Shown: positions 21,187 through 32,306 of the stretch, piece after piece
How the letters are laid out: every line of letters begins with the position of its first letter
Position numbering within the stretch: position 1 is the first letter of the stretch
Origin: Hypericum androsaemum
Lineage: Eukaryota; Streptophyta; Magnoliopsida; Malpighiales; Hypericaceae
Assembly (NCBI GenBank): GCA_963995505.1
Contig: OZ023180.1
Span: forward strand, 3,720,501 to 3,784,500
Reading direction: 5' to 3'
DNA: 64,000 nt
Position numbers and translations under genes: made by a program
The notes under the pieces: generated by a model
Database searches by the model: none
What the model saw: only the letters and a program-made list of their open reading frames with translations
Told to the model about the DNA's origin: nothing

Positions 21187-21813
21187 AATTGTGAGATGTT
21201 TGAGCTGGAGAGCTGGAGAGGTGCTTTATATTATCTCTTTTTAATCATTGTATGATATATTTTTAAATTAATGTATGATATTTGCACGAATACAAACTGG
21301 TTTTAAGTGATATCAAATTTGGATTCACTTAAATAATTTTTGAGTTTAAATTTTACGTAAAATTATTGTGAGAATCCAAGGTTAACTTTTGGTGATTTTT
21401 TTAGAGTAATAATATTTTATTTATCAAAAATATTTCCCACCGCACTTCTAATATCAGATATTTCAAAAAAAAGAATGGTATTTGCAAGACAATGCATTTA
21501 AATAAGAAAAAAACTTTCCCACCGATACGCGGAACTTCAGGTTTTCTATATATGGCTTAGATCCTTCGTTGAACACTCTTCATATCTCTAAAGCATAAAA
21601 AAAAAAGAATTGCATCTATCATTGGTTTTTTATATATCCAAACAACACTCGGTCCAATTTCGAGTCTCGGCCTTTCAAAGGTGACAAAACCCTTTTTACA
21701 AGTATTAAAAACTGTTGTGTTCTTAGTAATTAAAACTCAACTTAATTAAGTTAGAACGTAGAAACATTCACTTGATCCAAGTGTACTTGTTAGTTTACAC
21801 AAAGACAGAATTT

Positions 21814-22221
21814 GGACCGGATTTGGTCCTGGAGGCCAAATCCAGCACGGTGCTGGAGGATTTTTATTGAAGGACACGCGGGGATTATTTTGCAAAAATG
21901 TAAAAATATGGGGGTGCAAAATAAAAAAAGCCCACAACCATTGAATCATAACTGGGTAAACCATTGAATCGTAACTGAGTAAACCATTGAATCGTAACTG
22001 AGTAAACCATTGAATCGTAACTGGGTAAACTATTGAATCGTAACTGGGTAACTAGGACGGACCCCGATTTATCCGGGACGGGAAAAAATGGACCATTGAA
22101 TCATAACTAGGTAGACCATTGAATCATAATTAAGTGAACCATTGAATCATAACTAAATCAACCATTAAATCGTCCAGAACGGTCCTGGTTGGATTTGTCC
22201 TTACAGGACCAAATCCGCTCC
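21814..22221. mobile_element. MITE-like element with 23-bp ACCATTGAATCGTAACTG array
   Basis: It starts GGACCGGATTTGGTCCTGGA and ends with the mirrored GGACCAAATCCGCTCC. Next to the left end it carries the same GACACGCGGGGATT and GCAAAAATG blocks as the 20743 and 51794 elements. About nine 23-bp units (AAACCATTGAATCGTAACTG plus AGT or GGT) lie at 21934-22170. Segment copy 2 lacks the block. No exact target duplication was identified. Confidence 0.6.
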
Positions 22222-22540
22222 CTCTATATATACCAAATATAAGGATTGGATTGTCCAATGTCCACCCAAAAAATATAGATAACGAGATTAGATTTTCCAT
22301 TAAAATCGCCGAAGAAATAGATGGGGTCATCGCTCTTTCACACCCTTGTTGATTTTCTGACGCGGCAGGGATAACAAATTTTACTGCATCACAAAAAAAA
22401 TAAAGATCAATTTGACGTTTTCTAACCATTTTTTAAATGACAAATTGCAACTCAGGGAAAAACATAATTCCACTATTTTGATTCCTTGACACTTCGAATT
22501 TAAATTAAACATCTGCTTTTTGTCACTTAGTGTTAAAAAG

Positions 22541-23143
22541 CAATGTTTTTAAAACCTACCCGAAAGGCGACACGGAATTCTTAAAATTTTTGGTTCACTC
22601 GACCTGATCAATAGGGCCGCCGGTCGGACCGGTACTTCTATTTTATATTAATAGAATTAAATAATGTTTAATAAATTTAATTTAACATAAAAATGATAAA
22701 ATATTAAATAAGTTCACATATTTAGTAACATTGTTATACAATTTATCCAAACAAAGTTTTCAAACATGAATTGAACAAGTCTAAAAGAACGAGAAGATGA
22801 TTATACAAGTTTTCAGGTTCGACAAATTAGTCCAATTCGTTTGACTTAGTTGAAATATTATCAAGAATTGTTAAAAAATAAGTTTTTTGTGATCAAAAAG
22901 TGATGTAAACTCTTCGAATGTGGAAATTGAGGTTTTGTTTCTAAATTAAATCAGATAAAATAGAAAAAATAAACACTAATTTTTCTGATCTGGGCGAACT
23001 GGGTCACCCGGAAGTACCTGACCGGGTGGTCCGACCAGATTTTAACCAGTCGAACTGCATTCTGGGTTTTAGGGAAAATCGAACCGGATTTGATTCTAGG
23101 TAGCGGTCAGACCACCGGTCGGACCACAGTTTTTAAAACATTG
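22541..23143. mobile_element. hAT-like MITE with perfect 8-bp duplication
   Basis: Terminal inverted repeats CAATGTTTTTAAAAC and GTTTTTAAAACATTG are flanked by TTAAAAAG at 22533-22540 and 23144-23151. The subterminal regions are rich in GGTCGGACCGG-type sequence. It is the same superfamily as 10582 and 28745. No gene inside. Confidence 0.88.
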
Positions 23144-23232
23144 TTAAAAAGTTTCCAAGATTTAGATCTGGAATTAATTGATTCAAAAAATAACACGAAA
23201 TATATAATACTAAGTTGTTTTTATTAATTATT

Positions 23233-24996
23233 GGGTAAATTATCTCGTAGTCCCCAATATTTGGTCATCCTCCATCTCGGGTCCCTGCATTTTTGAAAAT
23301 TATTTTACCGTCCTCCGTCTTTGGTTAAACCTCCCCCTCGTGTCCCTGGCTGACGTTATCGGCTATTTTTTTCATTTTTTATCATGAAAATGACTATTAT
23401 ACCCCTTTGGTCATCTTCTCAGGCGAACCCAACCTTCCGACGATTCTTTGTCTTTTCCGGTGAACTCCGGCAAACTTTTCGAGCAAAAAAAAAACAAAAT
23501 ACCCAGAAATTAAAACAAAAACCCAGAAAAAAGAGAAGGAAAATTAATTTGCCCAACAAAAGAAAGGCAAAAGAAGAACTGTCGCCAGTTTGCCAAACCA
23601 CCGCCAACAACCGCCGTCATGTCAGAATTTTCTCGAACCTCCCATAGGTAAACTCCTCTTCCTTCCTCTCTCTTCATCGCCTCGTACCAAATCAAATTTA
23701 GAACCCTATTCTCTCTCTCTCTCTCTCCCCTTATCGAGGTTTCATTTTTTGTTTCCTTTTCTTAAATCGTTGATGTTCCTGCTCGATTAGATCTACACGC
23801 CATCGTTGATGTTCCTTTTCATCGTCTCGTGTTGTAAAATTAGATTTACACGCTGTTAATGATGTTACAATCAATTTTGGTACCGTCGTCATTGGCGTTG
23901 TTCCTGCTTGCCGTCGTTGATGTTCTGATCGATCCTAACCTTGTTGTAGATGAACGGAAGGCCAGACGTTTTCTTTTTTCAAAGTTTTTGTTTTAATTTC
24001 TTCTTTTTTCTGCCCGAAAAAGTTTGCCAGAATTTGCCGAAAAAGACGAAGAATCACCGAAGAAGATAACCAAAAGGTTGGGTTCACCTGAGAAGATGAC
24101 CAGAGGGCTAGGGATGGCAATGGGTAGGGTATTGATAGGACCCTACCCATACCCTAATTTTTTTGGATGGACCCATACCCTACCCTCGACCCTACAAATT
24201 TTTTATTGTTAGATTCATACCCTACCCCCTGGAGACCCAGGGTCTAAAGGGTCTGCAGGGTTCGACCCTTTAACGTTCTGCATTTTGATAATTTTTAATC
24301 AAAACTTAATTTTTATATAAAATTTAAATAAATTCAAGACATCTAGTACGTTACACATCAACATTCAATAGAAAATTGATGAAACATCAAATTTTGTAAT
24401 TTAATTTCAATAGTCCAAGATTTTTTTTAGAGTTTGAAGTACATAAACAATTCAACAAAAGAAATATATAGCATGTCAGCTTCTAGTGATCCATCATTCA
24501 CGACATCTTCTAAGCTAATTGTGAAATAACATAATAAATAACATAATAACCGTAAAGTATATTATATATATTATCAATACGGTCTAACAAGGGTCTAACT
24601 AGAGTCTAATTAGAGTAGAGTCTAAAATAGGGTAAAAATGTAAGGGTAGGGTCCGACCCACAGGGTTTAGCTATGGATTCATACCCTACCCTAGACCCTA
24701 CCTCTAAACATGGACCCATACCCATACCCTACCCTAGACCCAGTCAAAGTCAACATACCCTAGACCCGTAGGGTAAGGGTAGGGTCCGACCCTCGGGGTA
24801 TGGGTATTTCTGCCATCCCTACAGAGGGCTATAATAGTCATTTCCATGACCAAAAATAAAAAAGAGTCGATGACATGAGCATGAGACCCGAGGGGGAGGT
24901 TTAACCAAAGACGGGGGACGGTAAAACTATTTTCAAAAATGCAGGGACCCGAGGAAAAAGATGACCAAATACCAGGGACAAGGGAGTAATTTACCC
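23233..24996. mobile_element. Long-TIR MULE-like element, host of a nested hAT-like MITE
   Basis: TIRs of more than 200 bp begin GGGTAAATTATCTCGTAGTC and end GGGAGTAATTTACCC. The flanks TTAATTATT (23224-23232) and TTAATAATT (24997-25005) match at 8 of 9. The inner arms include TTCTCAGG-GAACCCAACCTT on both sides. The middle (23560-23940) is CT-rich and GC-richer, with imperfect repeats of CGTTGATGTTCCTG. It may be cargo, but no protein was recognised. Confidence 0.8.
24109..24821. mobile_element. hAT-like MITE nested in the MULE arm
   Basis: Ends TAGGGATGGCA and TGCCATCCCTA are flanked by the perfect 8-bp repeat CAGAGGGC (24101-24108 and 24822-24829). Subterminal regions are rich in CCCTACCC and GGGTAGGG, giving strong foldback. 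It sits within the right arm of the 23233-24996 element, so it inserted later. Confidence 0.88.
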
Positions 24997-25307
24997 TTAA
25001 TAATTTTTTCCATATCTATGTTGTTCTATCATTTATAAAGTTGTGGCAATGGGCCGGCCCAGCCCATTAAAAGCTGTATTAACTTCCCCCTTGACCCCAA
25101 TCCAAATCTCTAAAAGCCCAAATCAAGAATCGTCCCACGCCGCCAAGACCAACCTCATCCCACGCTGTAATTTTTTTATAAGCTCACGTCGCCTTTATCG
25201 TAATATAATTCAATCCGATAGATACATACATCTCCCCTTATATATACATACATACATGATACATCTCCCACATTATTTTGTTTAGAAACAAATTGAGTTA
25301 TTGAAGT

Positions 25308-25526
25308 CCAAAAATGGCAACCAACCAATTCCTCTCCTCCTACCCCTTCTTATCTTTCGAGCTGTCTTTTTTCTCTCCAACCAAACCGCACATTCCTCCT
25401 CTCCAGCAAACTTATCCCAAGTTCGTTGTAGTGGAGTGAACTGTAATTTAGTGGGGGAGAAAGACGATGAAGGGAGAAGAGAAAGAAGGTTAAGAGAGAG
25501 CGATTGGTTGATTGCCAACTTTGGAG
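25308..25526. ncRNA. Long hairpin, candidate small-RNA precursor (copy B)
   Basis: This is the paralogue of the 13291-13510 hairpin. The arms again pair from CCAAAAATGGCAACCAACCA to GGTTGATTGCCAACTTTGG, with a short loop near 25418 and matching CTCCAACCAAA and TTCACTCCACTACAACGAA-type segments. Many bases differ from copy A, yet the foldback is kept. Expression is unknown. Confidence 0.4.
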
Positions 25527-25650
25527 AGAAAGATATGAAGGAAACTCGACCAATGGTTTACTGGCAACGTTTTTATTTTTGAATGGTTTTTTCTAAAGAT
25601 TGAGACATTGTTATTCTTGGAAAGAAAGATTGTGGCATTATTATTTTTTT

Positions 25651-26717
25651 GGGAAAAATACCTCAGGTCCTTCAAGTATGGTCTCCGTATCTCTCGGGTC
25701 TCTAGGTTTTCAAAATTAATGTTGTCATCCCCCGTGTTCAGTTTTAGAAACTCTCGGGTCCCTCGCTTACGTCATCAACCAATTTATTATTACTTTATAT
25801 TTAAAATAACTTCTATGCCCTTATACCCAATTGTCTCTAACTTTCCAACCGGCCGCCCAAATTTTTTCGATCATCTTCTCAGGTGAAAAACAACCTCTGA
25901 TCGTGTTCTCCGGCGAACATCAAAATTTCAGAACTAAACAGATCCAACAATCAAAATCTCACCTTCAGCCACGAACAACCTCCGCGAATCTTTGTCTTCT
26001 CTGGCAACCACCATCACGATCGAACCCCATCCACCATCAGAGGCACATAACTTAGAACCCGACCACCGCACAGAACCAAGAATCCAATCCACCACGGAGA
26101 ACCCAGAACCCTCCCCACCCACGACTTGGCCAATCGATTGGGATTTGGATCGATTGGGTTTTTACGGAGACGCCGTAGACAACGCCCTTAATGAAGCGGC
26201 CTTCCCGGCTCCCTGAGGGGACGAAGCTGAACGGCGACGAAATAGACTTCTCTCTCCTGGAGGCGATAAATCCTCGCCAGTGGAGCTCCAACGCCTCAAG
26301 ATCCTCGCTGGTGGACCCGAAATCTACCCCGAGCTATTCGCCTCAAGATCCTCAATGTCGTTCCAGACTGGCCGGAATGGTCCTTCCAGACTGGTCGACC
26401 TGCTCCGACCATTGGGCCCAACACGTTCAGCGTCGGAATTTCATGGAACGGAGGCGGCAGCGGGGAGTAGCTCGCCGGCAGCAGTTTCTTGGAACAAAGG
26501 CCGACAGCGGGGAGCAGCTCGTCAAGTTTTTATTTATTTATTTGTAAGGGCATATAGGTCATTGCAATGATAAAAATGAAAAAAGAGAGTTGATGACGTC
26601 ACCGAGGAACCCGGAGTATCTAAAACCAAATACGGGGGACGACGAAATAGATTTTGGAAACTTAGAGACCTGAGGGGTAAGGAGACATACCCCTGAGACC
26701 TGAGGGTAATTTGTCCC
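25651..26717. mobile_element. Long-TIR MULE-like element with GC-rich cargo
   Basis: The left arm starts GGGAAAAATACCTCAGGTCC, and the right arm ends GAGGGTAATTTGTCCC. Both contain the CTCGGGTCC-CTACGTCATCAACC block. It interrupts the tandem repeats of segment B, which confirms insertion. The flanks are T-rich, so the 9-bp duplication is only approximate. Interior frames (25992-26216, 26191-26547, plus) read PSRLPEGTKLNGDEIDFSLL and similar. They are GC-rich and protein-like but unrecognised, and are probably captured gene fragments. Confidence 0.7.
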
Positions 26718-26850
26718 ATTTTTTAAATTCAGACATTGTTATTTTTGTTGTTGTTCTTTCATAAAGAAATATGATTACGAAGTTGACGACAAAATAATAA
26801 ACGATTGATTACCGCTGGTTGACGCAGTTTAAGATAATAATGTCTTAATC

Positions 26851-28744
26851 TTTTTTACTGCATTCCATCATATGGTACGTCCAAGAATACTTTTTTTTCT
26901 TTTGCGCAGAAATTGAAGAGTCTTTTTAGTGATAATCGGTAAAGGTGGAAACTTTCAATTAATTGTTTGAAGAGTTTGAATCTTGGATAGTGTAGTGATT
27001 TACGCATCGTTTTGAGTCGGTTGTATTTGTGTGCTTAAAATATGTGGTTTTTGGATTATTATTTTTTTCAATTTTAATCTAATCAATTCTAACTCGTTCA
27101 CATCAATAAGAAAAGAAAAATTATATATATCATATCTCTTTATAACACTTACCAAAAAAAACTCTTTGTGACAAAAAAAAAACCGAAAAGATGCAATTTC
27201 AATCTAACATCCACAGACTTTTCAAAAAAAATCTAACATCCACACCCTCCCCTACTTTTTCTCCATGGCCTACTCTGCCCATTATACCATGGGCAAGGCA
27301 AAACGTTTTGTGTAAAAGACAATGATATTGTTTGAGTGGTAAGTTGATTAAATTTTACGACTATAAAAAATATTATTAAGAGAATCACCTCCTAAATAGA
27401 GTCAGAAAATATGTGAGACGGAAAAGAGGAGTTGAAAACTCGTTTTTTTGTTGATTCTATAATCCGACCAAAAAATAGATAGGTTCTTATATATAAGAAA
27501 AAAGAATTCGCAACTTCCTTTGTTATAGTCACCGGGTCCAGAATTTGGCCACTGGTAAGGAACCGTTAAATACAAGGCCCATTAACAGTTTCGCCTTATA
27601 TGGAATCATGGACTTGCGCCGAAAATTGTTTACAAAATTTGGTATTTAGAGTTGAGTATTTTTTTATTAAATCGGAGGATCATAATTCTACTGATAAAGT
27701 AATCTTGTTATGAGAATTAAAACATTGGAGTTCTTATTTATGTTGCTTCTGATTACAATTTTTGTTTGATAGAAACATGAGCAATATCTGGGATAATCAT
27801 AAAGGTCGAAAGCGGAATATACAAGGATTGTGACAAAAGTTTTCCACCAGAAAAGTAAAAAAAAAAATTTTATGTTCTCGGAATGTTTTCATGTCCATCA
27901 TGCTCTGGGTAAAGTTGTTTTACTCCTTTTCACCTTTTAACACTACCCAATAATCGTTATACCAAATTCCCGAACTATCTAATTTATATCTAAATTAGTT
28001 ATTGGGTGTATAGTTTCGAGTTTCGAACTTATCGTGTGACATACAATTTCCTTGTTTAGTTAATCCACCTACTAATATAATGCAACTAGTTGGATTTCGT
28101 TTTTTTTAGAAATAAAAAAAGCGTTTTTTTAGGACCATATAATTAACGCGTTTTTTTTATTATTTGGATGGAGTCCACTACACTTCTTAGTTCTTTCCCC
28201 AAAGTAAGATGATGCAACAGACAAACACCAACTCTTAACTATTTCTGATAAGTAAATCCCAATTAGCCCACAAACCAATTTTGCTGCAACTGGTAACTGA
28301 AAGGAAAAGCGAATGCTTAAATTACGATACTTCGTCTGAGCTCAATATTAAATAGTACATTTTGATACAATATTAAAATTTTCTTATCCAAAAACAAAAA
28401 TTTTAGATAAACGACATTTGAAATTCTTTTTTCTATGAATTGAATCCAACAACTTTTTACTATGGGGTCATGAAGCACAATAGGAATTCATTCGTTGGTG
28501 TCAATTAGGTGGTTTGTAGATTTCTATTGTTCTCCACGATATTTTTTTGGACTAATCAATTTTATATTACGTCAATTTGAGATTGTTCGATCTGTGTAAT
28601 TGTAACTTTTATAATGTGTTCGCATTCTCTAGGCCAATTCGCAACTGTTTCCTGTGATGAAGAAATCCATTCCACTTGCTATCCAACTAATTGGTAGTTT
28701 TTTCTGAAATCGTGTCCGAGATATTTACTATATGGACTAATAGG
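26851..28744. other. AT-rich spacer, no gene seen
   Basis: No convincing coding frame, inverted repeat or LTR was noticed. Short open frames are chance products. Confidence 0.6.
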
Positions 28745-29200
28745 CATGGTTTTAAAAAATGTGGTCCGATTAGTGGTCTGACCAGTTGGACCACGAATCG
28801 GACGCAAGATCGGGTCGTTTTTAGGCTTTTGACCGGGGTCTGTACTAATCGGACCAAATCTGGGCGGACCGGCCGATTTTGAGGTTCTCCCTGATCGGTT
28901 GAACCCGGTTCGTACAAAAAGGGCAAAATTGGCTTTTTTGGGTAGTTTTCGAAGAAAAAAAATTGATTTGACAAGTTTATAGAGTAATAAATAAATAAAT
29001 AAGTAGATTTATAGAGTTGAGAGATAAAAAATTAAGTCTACTTTTTTTGTATGGAAAATAAGTCTATTTTAACATATATATATATATGTATATATATTAT
29101 TTAAAATATTAAAAAATAAAAATATTTTTGGTCCGACCGGTCGACCCGGAAAATAGTAAAAATTCTGGATCGTAGCTCCGAGCCGGGGTTTAAAACCATG
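28745..29200. mobile_element. hAT-like MITE, GGTCCGACCGGTC family
   Basis: Ends CATGGTTTTAAAA and TTTAAAACCATG are inverted repeats. Imperfect flanks CTAATAGG and TTAGTAGG (6 of 8) fit an old 8-bp duplication. The interior is GGTCGGACC/GACCGGTC-rich as in 22541-23143. Confidence 0.7.
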
Positions 29201-29817
29201 TTAGTAGGGCGTTAAAAATTTTAATTGTGTATTTATAAACCACGGCGAAAAGGGCTGACAATGGATTGAATTGAATCTGCAAATTGCAAAGGTGGCGGTA
29301 TCCTGGTCTCTCACTAAAAAAAAATGTACAGGCACATGAGGAATTTTGGAACCCACAAGTAAAGGGAGGCGAATTATTGGGAGCCATTTTGTCCAGGAGC
29401 GACAGACAACCCAAAACGACACAGTTTGACGTTTGACGTTTGATTTGGACAAAGCTAGCCGACGATGGACACGTGGTACTACCTTTTAACGCTCCCGGAC
29501 ACACCCATCCTAATTGGCTCCTCCACTCTCGCTCCGTGGCCTCTTTCCCGACTTCCACCTCACCTCCATTCAAATTAACATTAAAAGGTGGTCAACGTCA
29601 GGAACAATAATTTTTGGGTAAATTACATCTGGATCCTAATATTTAGTAAAATAGACGATTTGATCCCTGTAGTTTACCTTATGATTCTGTTGCCTTCGTA
29701 ATTTTGTTTTATTATACTCTCGGATCCTTCGCTAACGTCATCAATCAGTTTTCATGAAAATGACTTATATACCCTTAAAAAATTAATAAAAACTTCCTAA
29801 TTGCACAAAAAAATTAA

Positions 29818-30295
29818 ATGATCAAGGAATCATGGAGATTCGTACTCTTCTCCTTCCTCATTTGCTTTCTCTTCCTTTCGCTTCGCCACCAGCGTGGAGA
29901 TCCGACTTCAGCCCGAGAATCGCTTCCGGGGAGAAATGAAACATCCTCTCGCGGAAAGGTTTATCGACTGCAAAAGTGGGGACTCGCCGTGTGGGAACCA
30001 GAGGACGGCGGAGGAGTCGAAGATTGTGTCCCGACGAACACGCCGTCTTCATCTTCCTCCCGACCATCTTCGTCAGTGATCCACTTGTCGCCGCCTCCTC
30101 TCCCCCTCCTGCGACGTCGGATCGTCGCCGGTGAAGAGAGCTCCTCACCTCCTCCTGCAACGGCGTTTTGGGCAACCAGAAGACCGACACAAAGGCGGCC
30201 CAAGTTGTCCTTCGATGCGGTCGTCTTCCAGCTACCCGGGTTTACTCTCCGGGAACTACGCAACGATGTCGTCGGGTGGGGTTATTGTTAGGGCT
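29818..30295 (+). pseudogene. Captured gene fragment, left part (unrecognised)
   Basis: A 157-codon GC-rich open frame has a hydrophobic N-terminal segment (VLFSFLICFLFLSL, about residues 9-22), then Ser/Pro-rich sequence. It is CTC/CCG-rich, unlike the AT-rich flanks, as expected for a captured plant gene end. I recognise no domain, and overlapping minus-strand frames are also open, so strand is uncertain. It stops at the LTR element insertion. After it (33162 onward) an ATG opens MEELQSAIQGAIAHCKDSLL, which looks like the N-terminus of a real plant protein fused to TIR sequence. Confidence 0.35.
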
Positions 30296-31086
30296 TGATA
30301 TGAATATGGGAAGCACTCATATGATGATTTCAAGTGCCAATCTGACCAAGTGAGAGAGCACACACAAAGCACTTCAAGTCACAACTTTGTGGGCCGATTT
30401 CCAAGCATATTTTGGAGAGTTGGGCTCAAGCAAATTTATTAAAGTCCATGGACCAAGAGCCACGAAATTCAGCCAAGTTTATGACCTTAATACAAGTTCT
30501 AGAAGGTCCTTTCAGCAGCAAATATCTTGAAGATTTATTCTCTCTGATTTGGGCATTCTATTTAGGAAGTTTATTTCAGCCATTAGTTTTGATTAGGAAG
30601 TTATATTCCAACAACTCTTGGCTTATTTAGGTTGTTTGTCACGTTTGTAGCCTTCCTAAAAGGCAGAGATTTGTTTCCTTTTTAGTTTCCCTTTCCAGCC
30701 AGATTTTTAGGAGTTGTTTGATTTGGAATCTCTTTGTAATATTGAGCCTATTTATAGAGGCTTATGCAATGAGAAAAGTAGACCATTATTGATTGAAAAA
30801 CGTGGGCTTTGCTCTCTTGGTTCTTCGAAACTGTTCGAACACAACGGAGGGATTCCGTCGAGTTCACTATCGACTTATCAAGCGGATCTTCATCTCCGTT
30901 TGTGGCGTCATCGACATATCAAGGTCCTTTGTTTCAACTCAAGCAGCGGGTCGCGGTCTTAATACCAAGGTTCTTGTTTGGTTGTGAGCATCGGGTCGAG
31001 ATCTCCATCACGAACTGATCTAGAACGATCTGGGATTTCACGCTTTGTGGCCGGGTCTCGTCGCATCGTTGGCGGGGTTCGTATCA
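30296..31086 (+). repeat. 5' LTR
   Basis: Begins TGATATGAATATGGG and ends GGTTCGTATCA. A TATA-like TATTTATAG lies at about 30749-30757, followed by a likely transcription start region. It differs from the 3' LTR at about 30516 (AAATATCTTG against AAAGATCTTG) and about 30924 (AAGGTCC against AAGGTTC). Open frames inside it are not genes. Confidence 0.95.
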
Positions 31087-31184
31087 TTTGGTATCAGAGC
31101 TTAGACTTCTATTTCAGTTCTATCTATCCTTTTAATTTCGTTTTTATCATTAGTTTTCAGTTAGTTGTTCTTATTGTATTCTGA

Positions 31185-31330
31185 GTTGGAGAAAGAAAAA
31201 AAATCAAAAAAAGAGAGAAAAATCCGGAAAAAGGAAAGAAAGAAAAGAAGGCAGCCTACAAAGGAAGAAAAGAGGCTGAAAAAAAAAGTTTGCAAAAAAG
31301 TGGAAAGAAAAAAAAGGAGAATCTGCAAGA
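31185..31330 (+). other. Purine-rich leader of the LTR element
   Basis: About 145 bp, nearly all A and G (repeats of AAAGAAAGAAAAGAAGG type), lie between the primer-binding region and the internal ORF. Leaders of this kind may hold packaging or translation signals; here that is inference only. Confidence 0.6.
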
Positions 31331-32143
31331 ATGTCTTATAACTACTCAAGAAGATCCGTTGAAGGTGTTGCACCATTGGTTGGTGATCCACACACGTTTA
31401 TGGACGCCCTTCTTAGTGGGATGAGGCATATAATGAGAACGGAGGTCAAGAAGCTCAGCGAAAAAGTGGACCGGATAGTGTGCAAACAAGAGAGGATACA
31501 TGATGTTCCTAATGTATGCAGGGATACAAGAGCTCAACAAAGAAAGATTGGGGTTAGAGGTGATAGCACTCTTAGAGTTACAGCATGGGATGATGAAGAC
31601 AGTTGGGAGAAACTTATGTCTTTGGCAAGGAAAATTGACTTGCATACAAGAGAAGTTAGTGAAGTACAACAAGAGAAGATCATTCAATCTAAGTGCAACA
31701 TTGAGGAAAAGGTATGTTGTTCTGAAATTGGTATGCCTTCAGATGAAGTTTTTGAAGAGGTTTTGACATGGGAGGAGTTTGGTGAATATTCCATTGATTT
31801 ATTTGATGGAGATTATTTTGATGACCATACCATGTCACTACTTTATCTAAGAGATTTATTTGACGAATCATCTGTGGTGGATATCGTTCACATGAAGAAG
31901 TGCACAATTCCTATTGATGGTGAACATGAAGAACTTATTGTTGCTGTTAACAAGGAAGAGGATCAACCCATATCTTACATGTTTCCAGATTTTCACGTTG
32001 AATATATTGAGCATATTGATTTCTTGGGAGTGAACAAGTTTGATTATATTGGAGGTTCACCGTTGATCAACATCTGGAATAGTTTGAAGTTCAAAGAAAG
32101 GCTTAAATGGATTAGTAGGGCTTTGGTTTTGAGTTGGAGATGA
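31331..32143 (+). CDS. Single internal ORF of the LTR element, 270 aa, unrecognised
   Basis: The ATG at 31331 is the first after the purine-rich leader, and the frame is uninterrupted to 32143. The N-terminal 60 residues contain HTFMDALLSGMRHIMRTEV followed by KKLSEKVDRI, a likely short coiled coil. The middle and C-terminal parts are acidic (EEFGEYSIDLFDGDYFDD). There is no zinc knuckle, protease, polymerase or integrase motif. Position suggests a reduced gag-like protein, but sequence does not prove it. An intact frame and near-identical LTRs fit a recently mobile element. It could also be a captured host sequence. Confidence 0.6.
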   Translation: MSYNYSRRSVEGVAPLVGDPHTFMDALLSGMRHIMRTEVKKLSEKVDRIVCKQERIHDVPNVCRDTRAQQRKIGVRGDSTLRVTAWDDEDSWEKLMSLARKIDLHTREVSEVQQEKIIQSKCNIEEKVCCSEIGMPSDEVFEEVLTWEEFGEYSIDLFDGDYFDDHTMSLLYLRDLFDESSVVDIVHMKKCTIPIDGEHEELIVAVNKEEDQPISYMFPDFHVEYIEHIDFLGVNKFDYIGGSPLINIWNSLKFKERLKWISRALVLSWR

Positions 32144-32306
32144 CTTCAGATTCTTTAAGATCGAAGTACTTGTTCTGTTGGAACGGAAGGTATCAAGTAC
32201 AACCACGACGTTCGAAGACTCAACCTTGTTCCAGCATGGTTGTTAATTTGTGGCACTATGACATATGCGAGGATTTGAGGACAAATCCCTTTCAAGAGGA
32301 GGGGAA

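Larger units (their letters stand above)
19150..22385. repeat. Segmental repeat, copy 3, heavily interrupted
   Basis: Pieces matching copy 2 occur in the same order: 19150-19232, 20676-20742, 21187-21240, 21479-21555 and 22223-22385. The gaps are occupied by a hAT-like element, a MULE-like MITE, a duplicated AT-rich block and a second MITE-like element. The uninterrupted copy 2 thus serves as an empty-site reference for each insertion. Confidence 0.8.
25006..26850. repeat. Paralogous segment B (partner 12300-13995)
   Basis: Matches segment A from AAAGTTGTGGCAATGGGCC through the hairpin and into the ATTGAGACATTG repeats. It is cut by the insertion at 25651-26717 and resumes at 26720 with CAGACATTGTTATTTTTG. 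The A-specific MITE is absent at the corresponding place (about 25095). Confidence 0.8.

Noticed and set aside
30412..31184. Several plus-strand frames in the LTR
   Set aside because: They recur identically in the other LTR because the DNA is repeated; LTRs are non-coding and no domain is present.
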